Assembly: GCA_024276395.1 (NCBI GenBank) | Contig: JAJRXH010000429.1 | Location: forward strand, 1-5,874 | Direction: 5' to 3' | Length of the DNA: 5,874 nucleotides | Source of the DNA: an archaeon | Lineage (GTDB): Archaea > Asgardarchaeota > Heimdallarchaeia > Hodarchaeales > S146-22 | Shown here: in pieces, positions 1 through 5,856 of the stretch | Layout: each line of letters begins with the position of its first letter | Numbering within the stretch: the stretch's first letter is position 1 | Made by a program: the position numbers and the translations under genes | The notes under the pieces: generated by a model | Database searches by the model: none | The model's input: the letters and a program-made list of their open reading frames with translations, nothing else | What the model was told of the DNA's origin: nothing

Positions 1-17
1 CAAGGTGGTGGAGGGAG

Positions 18-785
18 ATGACATCGTATCGGGGTTACCTCGGGCCCTTGGTGAGGAGATGGAAGAGATATAATTTTCTTGAGTTCAAGAGCATCACGGA
101 TACCGTAAAGAAAGGATTGACAAAACGACTAGTTGGACATTTTGGTTATCATGGGGAAAAAGAGGATTTATGTTGGAAAACGTGGCGTCATGAGACTGTT
201 GGACAGCTGATCTTAGCAAGAGGGATTGAAATTATCATGTCTGATCTCGAAGAGGGAGATGTCACCATTAGAAATCCAGAACCTGGTATTTACGAGATTA
301 ATGATCCATGGGAAATATACATCTTTGACCTGAAAGAGTTAAAACTTGACCTCGAGACGGCTCCGCTCATCTTCCTAGCCGGACAGAAGCGTTTCGTTGA
401 AGCGCTTGAGTATTCGTTAGATCATTTTGAGCAGCTAAACATTTTTATATCTGCAGCGTATTGGATATATCCAGAAGAGGTGAGAGCAATGCAAGAAGCA
501 CGGCAAGTGGTACTTGAACCGCAAATTAAAAAGGCCATTGAATTGTTGGGCATTGCCCGCGTGATTGAGGAGGTGGGCATTGCCCGCGTGATTGAGGAGG
601 TGGGCATTGCCCGCGTGATTGAGGAGGTGGGCATTGCCCGCGTGATTGAGGAGGTGGGAATAGACCACATCTTCCACGAGATCGTTCGAAATAAAGAATG
701 GTTGGAAGACTTGGTCGTGAGAGGCAAGCTCACTGAAGAAGAGAGACAAATCTTGGTCACGCTATTAAGAAAAATCGAGAAATAA
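18..785 (+). CDS. PD-(D/E)XK nuclease-like protein with C-terminal tandem repeat; 5' end possibly outside window
   Basis: The 255-residue product has the segment RYNFLEFKS, with Glu22 and Lys24 forming the E-x-K half of a PD-(D/E)XK nuclease core. A later segment, EPGIYEI (about 88-94), and the general layout recall the hypothetical PD-(D/E)XK proteins often annotated as Rpn-like recombination nucleases or putative transposases. That assignment is from memory of the family, not a search. No obvious first catalytic Asp precedes the motif, so the protein may be inactive or may begin upstream. Residues 178-213 are four identical copies of GIARVIEEV, flanked by degenerate copies (AIELLG before, GIDHIFHEI after), probably an amphipathic helical or coiled-coil stalk. 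The tail is charged and helical. The frame stays open to the left edge (in-frame R-W-W-R-E before Met18), and the GGAGG before the ATG is only 3 nt away, so the start is uncertain. No neighbour lies on the same strand. Confidence 0.8.
   Translation: MTSYRGYLGPLVRRWKRYNFLEFKSITDTVKKGLTKRLVGHFGYHGEKEDLCWKTWRHETVGQLILARGIEIIMSDLEEGDVTIRNPEPGIYEINDPWEIYIFDLKELKLDLETAPLIFLAGQKRFVEALEYSLDHFEQLNIFISAAYWIYPEEVRAMQEARQVVLEPQIKKAIELLGIARVIEEVGIARVIEEVGIARVIEEVGIARVIEEVGIDHIFHEIVRNKEWLEDLVVRGKLTEEERQILVTLLRKIEK
549..656 (+). repeat. Four perfect 27-bp in-frame tandem repeats
   Basis: Copies lie at 549-575, 576-602, 603-629 and 630-656, all identical at nucleotide level, including synonymous positions. 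Each encodes GIARVIEEV. The unit is a multiple of three, so copy-number change alters protein length without breaking the frame. The repeat contains GCCCGCGTG and is visibly more GC-rich than the flanking gene. The diverged copies on either side keep the protein pattern but not the DNA sequence, which points to recent expansion from one older unit. Confidence 0.97.
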
Positions 786-836
786 TTAAACACTGCGGCA
801 TTGTGTTGTGGCATATCGTCTCAGTGCTTGTCGTCA

Positions 837-843
837 TTTTTTT
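837..843 (+). terminator. Possible poly-T terminator of the plus-strand gene
   Basis: A run of seven T lies about 50 nt after the TAA stop at 783-785 and is followed by further T-rich DNA to about 905. Archaeal intrinsic termination mainly needs such U-tracts. A weak 5-bp inverted repeat (CACTG at 791-795, CAGTG at 821-825) precedes it. Assignment is by composition and position only. Confidence 0.3.
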
Positions 844-861
844 ACTTTACGTACGTTTCTT

Positions 862-1188
862 TCACAAGTTCAAAACTTTTCTTAATCTTCTCGTGTTTTT
901 TCTTACCATAATTAAATTAGCAAGATCTAATTTTTTTGAGGTTACTTTCTCTTTTTCTTCGACCCAATAGATTGCAAGAATCAACTCTTTTACAACCGTA
1001 ATCGTTGTTTCTAAAGTGAAATTTAGAACTGATTTTTTCGTGCCAAGTTTTGTCTTTTAAAAGAAACTATTGACCAATACATGGAGAGAGACAAGTAATC
1101 GGAACGTTTTTTACTCCTCGAGATGTCAAAAGATGTGAAAAAGCAAGTCATCCTGGGTTGCTGTTAATTTAATGAACTCGCTTTTCAT
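862..1188 (-). pseudogene. Remnant of an unidentified gene, one frame with three in-frame stops
   Basis: Read on the minus strand from the ATG at 1188-1186, a single frame runs to a TGA at 864-862, interrupted by TGA (1128-1126), TAA (1113-1111) and TAA (1059-1057). The longest clean piece, 1056-862, encodes 64 residues with good amphipathic helix character, including the segments TVVKELILAIYWVEEKEKV and LDLANLIMVRKNTRRLRK. The first piece (MKSEFIKLTATQDDLLFHIF) also looks like real protein. I do not recognise a family. It could be a decayed gene in the same direction as the other minus-strand genes, or the last 64 residues could be a small gene with a non-ATG start (a TTG is available inside it). 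Chance open reading is not excluded. Confidence 0.35.
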
Positions 1189-2083
1189 CTTCAACTCACG
1201 TGAAAAAACTGAAACATCACGGATGATGCAATGTGAATGCTTAGAATCCAAAGTTTACTGATGTGGTGAAATGGATGAGAAAATAGAAGATAAAAAAAGA
1301 GGAAATTTTTCATTCTCTTCATGATTGTAATGACCATCACTCATTTTTTTCGTTCATTTTATTTTTTATTCGTTTCTTTTTCGTGTTCGAGAAAGAAGGG
1401 AGAACATCTGGAGGAAGTGGTGAAAGTTCACTTCTTCTTGCCAGAACAAAAGCTCTTTCTATTAAAACATCGGGATATATTTCCGGTACATCTTGAGATG
1501 GAGGAGGTAGGGTAGGATTGATTTCCTAGGGTTCTTGGTCTACCCAGACCCACGAGAGAGTGCTTGGGTCTAGTTCAAGTTTTTTTTCGTGCAAGATCCT
1601 GTTTACTAGTTATGTCCATCGCCTATTTTACAGATAACTTGTTTTTTCGATTCTTCTCAGCAGCATGCAGGAGATTTGATGTGAGTTAGCTGTGAGGAAG
1701 AGGTCGAGCAATCACACTTGTTTCTTTCTTTAAAAAAATTACAAGTTATTAAAATATAGAGTTAATCTTTCCATGAAATGAAGTGGGTTGAGATATCATT
1801 AGCGCTTGTTAAGCACATCTAGAAGTTGAATGGGAATGATGCTGGTAATGAAGAACCTTGTTCCTACTTTTTTCATCTTTTCATTTCTTTTTCTCGTGTT
1901 AATTAATCAGTTCTTCATGATTGATCCAAGATTTTCTAGTTTTTTGTTAATCTTTTTTGGGATTTTAGTTATAGAAATGGCGAAATGATGACATCTCTAA
2001 TCAAACATGGCTAATGAGTTTAATGAAATTTCTGGAACTGTTCATGATAATTAATAAACCTGGGATCTGTGGCTTCATCCATC
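1189..2083. other. Long stretch without a supportable gene
   Basis: T-rich on the plus strand, with many short poly-T and poly-A runs. Open stretches are short. One, minus 1337-1525, is 62 codons with no start codon but a protein-like middle (SQDVPEIYPDVLIERAFVL). On the opposite strand 1321-1515 is open from an ATG for 64 codons. I cannot tell which, if either, was ever coding. A 25-codon minus ORF at 1799-1876 (begins MKKVGTRFF) is also too short to call. At the right end, a minus-strand piece near 2084 (begins MDEATDPRFINYHEQ) may continue the remnant described next. No tRNA, rRNA or CRISPR pattern is visible. Confidence 0.6.
1546..1587 (+). terminator. Weak hairpin followed by T8
   Basis: AGACCCA at 1546-1552 pairs with TGGGTCT at 1565-1571 (7 bp, 12-nt loop). 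After 8 nt comes a run of eight T (1580-1587). The arrangement resembles a terminator, but the spacing to the T-run is long and no gene clearly ends just upstream on this strand. Confidence 0.2.
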
Positions 2084-2683
2084 CTAGGAGTAGGTTTTTA
2101 GTGGCGTGCCTTCCAACTTTTTGAAATGACATCCGGAAATGAATTGATAATTTATGCTGACTGGGGAAAACGTGCCACTTACTCCTTCATCAAATATTTC
2201 ATCGTAAAAGAAACTAAGGTTACTCGAGTGTCGTGCCTTGATATTGCTGGCAAGGATTTCTGGAAGATCATCACGTGAATTACTCCCTTGACAGAAATGA
2301 TTTGAGGATCCAAGGTGTCATCATCTTCGACTGACTCGGTTTCCTCCTTGCTTTCTTCAATCAGAGCTGGTAGGTTCTCGAGGAAGATAACATTTCCCTC
2401 AGTTGTGGTTGAACAGCATTAGAAATTAGATATTTCCTTATTTTGGGATTTTCAATGATTTTTTTATATTTATATCGAGCATGATGGCGGCATCTTCCAT
2501 TCCGACCTCATCAGAAATAAGCCAGTCCTCGGTGGTCGAAAGATCTTAAAGCGATAGACATCTAGAAAAAGAACATTCAAGGTCTTGACAAGAATAATAT
2601 CCACCACGACGCTTACAGATGTGCTGTTTCATTTCACCCCTTTCAGATTCTGATGGATAAAGATGCAGTAGATGTTCTTGACT
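2084..2683 (-). pseudogene. Frameshifted remnant of a Cys-rich, helical protein gene
   Basis: Directly downstream of the 2705-3370 ORF, the minus strand carries consecutive protein-like pieces in shifting frames. Piece 1 (2683-2549) contains EHLLHLYPSESERGEMKQ and a cysteine cluster spaced C-x8-C-x4-C-x4-C (HICKRR through SRC), possibly zinc-binding. An in-frame TAA (2548-2546) separates it from piece 2 in the same frame (DLSTTEDWLISDEVGMEDAA). A7 at 2465-2459 then marks a -1 shift into IIENPKIRKYLISNAVQPQL. A further shift leads to an acidic piece within 2418-2179 (ENLPALIEESKEETESVEDD). Another -1 shift near 2270 gives the last piece, ending at a TAG at 2086-2084 (DDLPEILASNIKARHSS, then FFYDEIFDEGVSGTFSPVS). 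Together they would encode roughly 190-200 residues. No family recognised. Sequencing error rather than decay is possible for the indels, less so for the TAA. A 50-codon plus-strand ORF at 2126-2278 overlaps it and is probably a shadow. Confidence 0.55.
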
Positions 2684-2704
2684 TCATCTCGTGAGGAAGA
2701 TTAA

Positions 2705-3370
2705 CTAATCAGTATCATTTCCAGATAAGAGGGCACGAAATTCATCATTGAGGGCTAAAAGTATCATTAACACGTTATTCGGGATGGCATCTAAAGAGGG
2801 AAAGTTACGTAGGATGGCATCCAATATCAGCGATAGATGGATGCTGAGAGGGCCTTTCTTGAGAAATTCTCCCATCATGACGACAAGCTGTTCAAGGGAT
2901 TCCATTGTTGGTACTTGATCTAAAATTTGATTGATGGTCATCATCATGCTGCCAGCAGCTTGGGTTTGCTTGGAGAGATTCAAGAGAATGAAGACGATGA
3001 GGTAAAGTAATTTCCACTGAAAGACATCCACTTTTTTACGACTCAGCTTAGGAATGTCCTTCCTTTCCTTATTTTCCGGTTTACGTGGGATGATCATGCG
3101 CAATAATGATTGGAGTTCATCGGTACTGATATCATTCTCCATGAGAGAAACCACAAATTGTAAGAGAATTTCATTACTCGTGGGCTCCAAATGTGGGTTG
3201 TACATGAGTTGGCGATAGATTTTAACACATTCCTTGAAGTCAAAAAATGATGAGGGATTTGAAAAAACTAGCAGTGGTAGATACCGGAAAAGTAAGAAGT
3301 CATGATCCGATGAATGCGCCATGATAAAAGGCAAATCCATCTCCCCATTGAAGCATTCATTTTCGATCAC
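2705..3370 (-). CDS. Helical hypothetical protein, GTG start in a 4-bp overlap; probable second half of a split gene
   Basis: 221 codons ending in TAG. The start is GTG at 3370-3368, which shares GTGA with the stop of the upstream ORF, and no Shine-Dalgarno sequence precedes it. The product is almost entirely helical with leucine-rich segments suggestive of HEAT-like or other alpha-solenoid packing (FLLFRYLPLLVF, about 25-36; LYLIVFILLNL, about 122-132; LSLILDAILRNF, about 179-190). The hydrophobic stretch near 119-132 is short and is more likely a buried helix than a membrane span. A basic loop (KPENKERKDIPKLSRKK, about 97-113) interrupts the helices. The N-terminus starts abruptly, as if mid-domain, and the reading frame is open for about 30 codons before the GTG. 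I infer that it is either translated by coupling to the upstream ORF or by -1 frameshifting from it. No family recognised. Confidence 0.75.
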   Translation of the reverse strand: MIENECFNGEMDLPFIMAHSSDHDFLLFRYLPLLVFSNPSSFFDFKECVKIYRQLMYNPHLEPTSNEILLQFVVSLMENDISTDELQSLLRMIIPRKPENKERKDIPKLSRKKVDVFQWKLLYLIVFILLNLSKQTQAAGSMMMTINQILDQVPTMESLEQLVVMMGEFLKKGPLSIHLSLILDAILRNFPSLDAIPNNVLMILLALNDEFRALLSGNDTD

Positions 3371-3371
3371 G
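3301..3371 (-). promoter_or_regulatory. Bipartite stem-loop just downstream of the T7 heptamer
   Basis: In the minus-strand RNA, 3371-3365 (CGUGAUC) can pair with 3307-3301 (GAUCAUG), 7 bp including one G-U. After a 4x2 internal loop, 3360-3353 (AUGAAUGC) pairs perfectly with 3317-3310 (GCAUUCAU), 8 bp, closing a 35-nt loop. The base of the stem begins 4 nt after the slippery heptamer, slightly closer than the usual 5-9 nt spacing for frameshift stimulators. It also includes the GTG start of the second ORF, so it could equally limit independent initiation there. Confidence 0.4.
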
Positions 3372-4032
3372 TGTGAAAAAAATGCGTGATGATGCTTGTT
3401 GCCTGGCTTGTATCGAGCGTTGTCACGAGAAAAAAGCGGACAATCGACTTTTTGTAGTTATTTATGGAGAACCTTGCATCAAAACACAATCCTTCCAGTA
3501 AGAGGAGAGTTCCGACACAAGGATTTGCTTTGAATGCATCTCGAAGTTGTTCAGCGAGATTTTGTTCATTAAAGCAAGTTTTCAGGAAATCTAAGGTGAA
3601 AGACTCGATTGTCGGTAACATAATGGGTGAAGATCTGGTAATCACGTACACACCACGACGAAGTATCCATTGTCCATCTTTTTTCTTTGTTTCATCGTAT
3701 AATAACCTTGAAAGAGCTTCGAGGAACAAATCAAGACAATAGGGATTATAATTGCCGATGGCATCAACATGTACCGTGAATTCATCAAAAGGGAGGTTAA
3801 TGATTGTAGATACGTATCTCTTCAAATATTGACGTTTCAAGGAGAGTTGGTGTCGTTCTTTCACGAATCTGATGAATGTTAGTGCCAATTCTTTTGGACA
3901 AGACCGTAACAAGCGAGAAAAATCCTCATCAGAAAGTTCTACAATTTCTTTCACGGCTTTAGACTGTAAAATCTCCTTTAGTTTCATCATTCTCTCCTTT
4001 AATGATTCAATATCCTCACCATCATCATCCAT
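3367..4032 (-). CDS. Helical hypothetical protein, first half of a probable split or frameshifted gene
   Basis: 221 codons from ATG (4032-4030) to TGA (3369-3367). The N-terminus is acidic (MDDDGEDIESLKERM) and is followed by repeated amphipathic helices, consistent with an alpha-solenoid-like fold: SDEDFSRLLRSCPKELALT at about 34-52, DLFLEALSRLL at about 100-110, VGTLLLLEGL at about 173-182. No enzymatic motif, signal peptide or membrane segment is visible. The start is supported by its overlap with the stop of the preceding coding-like fragment, which ends at 4025 (8-nt overlap), and no Shine-Dalgarno site is evident. The C-terminus ends mid-helix at a T7 run, and the next ORF continues the same helical composition, so the natural product may be one 442-residue protein. 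Placed downstream of the vWA gene on the same strand, it is a plausible binding partner, but that is inference. No family recognised. Confidence 0.8.
   Translation of the reverse strand: MDDDGEDIESLKERMMKLKEILQSKAVKEIVELSDEDFSRLLRSCPKELALTFIRFVKERHQLSLKRQYLKRYVSTIINLPFDEFTVHVDAIGNYNPYCLDLFLEALSRLLYDETKKKDGQWILRRGVYVITRSSPIMLPTIESFTLDFLKTCFNEQNLAEQLRDAFKANPCVGTLLLLEGLCFDARFSINNYKKSIVRFFLVTTLDTSQATSIITHFFHT
3376..3382 (-). other. T_TTT_TTT slippery heptamer in the zero frame
   Basis: Codons 217-219 of the upstream ORF read CAT TTT TTT on the minus strand, so the last T of CAT plus two TTT codons form a perfect X_XXY_YYZ -1 slippery site, 6 nt before the TGA stop (3369-3367). After a -1 slip, translation continues TCA CAC GTG ATC into the downstream ORF, giving one protein of 442 residues with junction THFFSHVIENE. 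The same run of seven could instead be an undercalled run of eight. Confidence 0.55.
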
Positions 4033-4254
4033 CTTCTTTCAACAATCCAATTCTTATTAATGAGGAGTTTTTCAGAAAGGGATCTGTTGCTGAGAAGAAC
4101 AACACGTCAATGGGTGGAAAGTCTTCAAGTCCCACGTGGTCATTTGGAAGAGATACTTTGAATGAATCAGCCGTTTTGACTTTTGACTTAGCACTAACCA
4201 GTTACCAGGGAGTTGCAGAATTCTCGAGTGAATTTTTTACGTGATGAGATCAAC
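4025..4254 (-). pseudogene. C-terminal remnant of a gene overlapping the start of the helical-protein ORF
   Basis: On the minus strand 4201-4025 is open for 58 codons and is strongly protein-like: SFKVSLPNDHVGLEDFPPI, then DVLFFSATDPFLKNSSLIR, ending LLKEDG before TGA at 4027-4025. The stop lies inside the first codons of the 4032 ORF, an 8-nt ATGGATGA overlap typical of operonic genes. In the same frame upstream, after a TAA at 4204-4202, come about 15 more residues (VKNSLENSATPW). A TGA near 4253 then closes the frame. There is no ATG start, so it looks like the tail of a decayed or partly deleted gene between the vWA gene and the helical ORF. A small gene with a GTG start is the alternative. 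The 80-codon plus-strand ORF over the same bases looks like its shadow. No family recognised. Confidence 0.45.
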
Positions 4255-4461
4255 TAAAAATCTAGTCTAGTGGTAACCAAGAGAAGTGATTCATTTTCAT
4301 CATTTAAAAGTTGATTCATCCACGCGGATTAGACAAAATAATCTTTAATTGGTTTTCTCCGTCCTTTCAATTGGGATAATACGGAATTAAAATAATTCTA
4401 ATGGAGAAAGGACGGAGTGCTAGATGTCTTATAGATATGATCTAAAAATGACTTTTGACTT
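4177..4461. repeat. Direct repeat TGACTTTTGACTT, two copies
   Basis: Exact 13-bp copies lie at 4177-4189 and 4449-4461, flanking the inverted-repeat element. Each copy is itself a partial dimer of TGACTT. The right copy sits 33 bp past the vWA stop; the left is inside the coding-like remnant. It could mark an insertion boundary, a regulator site, or chance. Confidence 0.4.
4357..4417. repeat. 61-bp nested inverted repeat, MITE-like or structured element
   Basis: CTCCGTCCTTTC (4357-4368) and its exact reverse complement (4406-4417) form perfect 12-bp arms. Between them GAATTA (4384-4389) and TAATTC (4393-4398) make a second hairpin with a 3-nt loop. No T-run follows on either strand, so it is not a standard terminator. 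The arms resemble terminal inverted repeats of a miniature element, but no clear target-site duplication is visible beside them. It lies in the 290-bp non-coding gap between the vWA stop and the gene remnant. A structured RNA or protein-binding site are alternatives. Confidence 0.6.
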
Positions 4462-4494
4462 TTTTTATTTGTCAATTATTCATATTCCTCAGCA

Positions 4495-5856
4495 TCAAGG
4501 GGTAATTGCAACTTCGTTAAGAACGAACCCCACTAGATCTGATGCATTTTGGACAGAGATGACTTTAATGTTGCTAGGAATCATTGCGGGTTTGCCAGAA
4601 TGAATGAGAAAGATGACAATTCGTTCTGTTTCTGCTAGACGTTCAAGGGCATTAACAGTTCTCTCCAAGTCTGAGAGGCTAAAATCGGTCAAGATGAGGA
4701 TGAGTGTTTTCCGTTTCGAAATTCGGGCATGTTCTTGAATTTTTTGTTCAATTGTCCGGACCGGTAAGATCGTTCCACCTCCTTGATAATGAAGGATTGT
4801 TCGTTCAAGAAGTTCGAAGTCTCGTGTCCATGGAGAAGTCTTGATATCACTTGAAAAGTTGATGATGGCAACATTTCCGTCAGATTGTCTTCTATGTTGC
4901 TCGATGGCAGCAAATGCAGCCAGAGATGCTAGATCGAAAGTGCCGTTGAGACGTGGTGTTCTTCCCATGGAGCCAGAGGAGTCAATGACAATGAGTAAAT
5001 CAGGTGCATCCATCTTCTTGGAAATATTGCCTTCACCTTCTTTCTTGAGGAATTTCATAGTTGTCACGTTAGGAATTAAAACAGGGGCCACGGAGAGGCT
5101 GAGATCGATGTTGAGATCATGAATGGGATCACCAAACTTCCACTTGGCTGGATACGTGGGAATGGCATGGCCTCCCGTTTTTATTTCGAATTCATAGCGG
5201 ATGAGTCCCTTGGCGAGGTGTCTAAGCATTCGTCGTTGGACATCGCTTTCCTTGACATCAAAACCAAAGCTTTGGAGCACCATTTTTACTTTTGAAACAT
5301 CAGTTGTTTCCTTGGTGAGCGTGGCAACTATCTCTTCAACAGCTGTCTCTTTCATTTCCTCATTTCTTTTTTCTTGTTCCTTCTCGTCGCCTGCACGTGA
5401 TCTCGTGGATCTCTTATCCTTACTTGATTGGGAATTGGGGCTCTTGCTTTTTTGATCCTCTTTCGTTTTTTCTTCACGATCACCGGGGCTTTCTTTCGTG
5501 AACCGTTCTTTTTCTTCTTGATGATGGTCTAAATCATGAGTTCTTCCGGGTGACGTACAGAATCCAGAAGTACAATGAGATGATAGCTGACCTTGTTGTT
5601 GCTGCTTGAAGATGGGAAGAAGTAGTTTTGCCAGTTCTTTTATCTTGTCAGGCCATTTTTGATCATTATAAGGATCATCTTCAAGTAGGGGGAGTGCTTT
5701 CTTGGCAATTTTGATGATTTCTTGGTCGAACTTCACATCATTGGCAAGCAGCTCGGGGATGTGAAGGAGCTGGCCATAAATAGCGAGAAGGAATTGAGTG
5801 ACGGGTGGAAGTTTTCGTCTCATCACTTGCTTGATGAAAGCTTTCGTGTTGAGCAT
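4495..5856 (-). CDS. vWA domain protein with intact MIDAS and charged linker; continues off right edge or starts at 5856
   Basis: 453 codons from the first in-window ATG to TGA (4497-4495). The frame is open through the six codons to the window edge, so the true start may lie outside. The N-terminal helical domain (about 1-85) is followed by a highly charged, Gln/Ser/Lys/Glu-rich linker (about 86-170), then a conserved-looking segment with YPAKWKFGDPIHDLNI and PVLIPNVTT (about 235-266) leading into a von Willebrand A domain (about 285-450). All MIDAS elements are present: Asp292-Ser-Ser-Gly-Ser296, Thr362 in GGGT and Asp391 in ILTD, so metal-dependent ligand binding is expected. No signal peptide or membrane segment is visible; it is probably cytoplasmic. 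Stand-alone archaeal vWA proteins of this design often work with MoxR-type AAA+ ATPases or as scaffolds. No ATPase is in this window, though one could sit to the right. The downstream helical ORFs on the same strand may be partners. Confidence 0.9.
   Translation of the reverse strand: MLNTKAFIKQVMRRKLPPVTQFLLAIYGQLLHIPELLANDVKFDQEIIKIAKKALPLLEDDPYNDQKWPDKIKELAKLLLPIFKQQQQGQLSSHCTSGFCTSPGRTHDLDHHQEEKERFTKESPGDREEKTKEDQKSKSPNSQSSKDKRSTRSRAGDEKEQEKRNEEMKETAVEEIVATLTKETTDVSKVKMVLQSFGFDVKESDVQRRMLRHLAKGLIRYEFEIKTGGHAIPTYPAKWKFGDPIHDLNIDLSLSVAPVLIPNVTTMKFLKKEGEGNISKKMDAPDLLIVIDSSGSMGRTPRLNGTFDLASLAAFAAIEQHRRQSDGNVAIINFSSDIKTSPWTRDFELLERTILHYQGGGTILPVRTIEQKIQEHARISKRKTLILILTDFSLSDLERTVNALERLAETERIVIFLIHSGKPAMIPSNIKVISVQNASDLVGFVLNEVAITP

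Noticed and set aside
422..814. Two minus-strand ORFs of 104 and 130 codons opposite the nuclease-like gene
   Set aside because: Both run through the tandem repeat, which is open in several reverse frames because the 27-bp unit contains no stop in them. They are shadows.
1321..1515. 64-codon plus-strand ORF
   Set aside because: The first third is T-rich low complexity, there is no ribosome site, and the opposite strand is equally protein-like over the last part. Not enough to call either.
1034..1595. Similar TTTTTTCGTGC stretches near 1034 and 1582
   Set aside because: Short and mostly poly-T; similar runs occur throughout the T-rich region.
2126..2278. 50-codon plus-strand ORF beginning MTSGNELIIYADW
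   Set aside because: It reads plausibly but overlaps the minus-strand pieces that fit the direction and position of the operon; treated as antisense shadow.
4056..4066. TTAATAAG-like TATA box upstream of the 4032 ORF on the minus strand
   Set aside because: Position would suit a nearly leaderless transcript, but it lies inside a coding-like stretch of AT-rich sequence and has no clear BRE.
4002..4244. 80-codon plus-strand ORF
   Set aside because: Lies opposite the start of the helical ORF and the minus-strand remnant, whose translation is more protein-like and whose stop overlaps a gene start.
1196..5399. Five CACGTG palindromes (1197, 2272, 3368, 4133, 5394), two extended to TCACGTGA
   Set aside because: More than random expectation for 5.9 kb, but they lie in coding and non-coding DNA alike with no fixed relation to starts; no function can be argued.
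4841..5455. Plus-strand ORFs of 93 and 84 codons and a minus-strand 74-codon ORF at 4689-4913
   Set aside because: All lie within the vWA gene in other frames; the vWA frame has the complete MIDAS and is clearly the real one.
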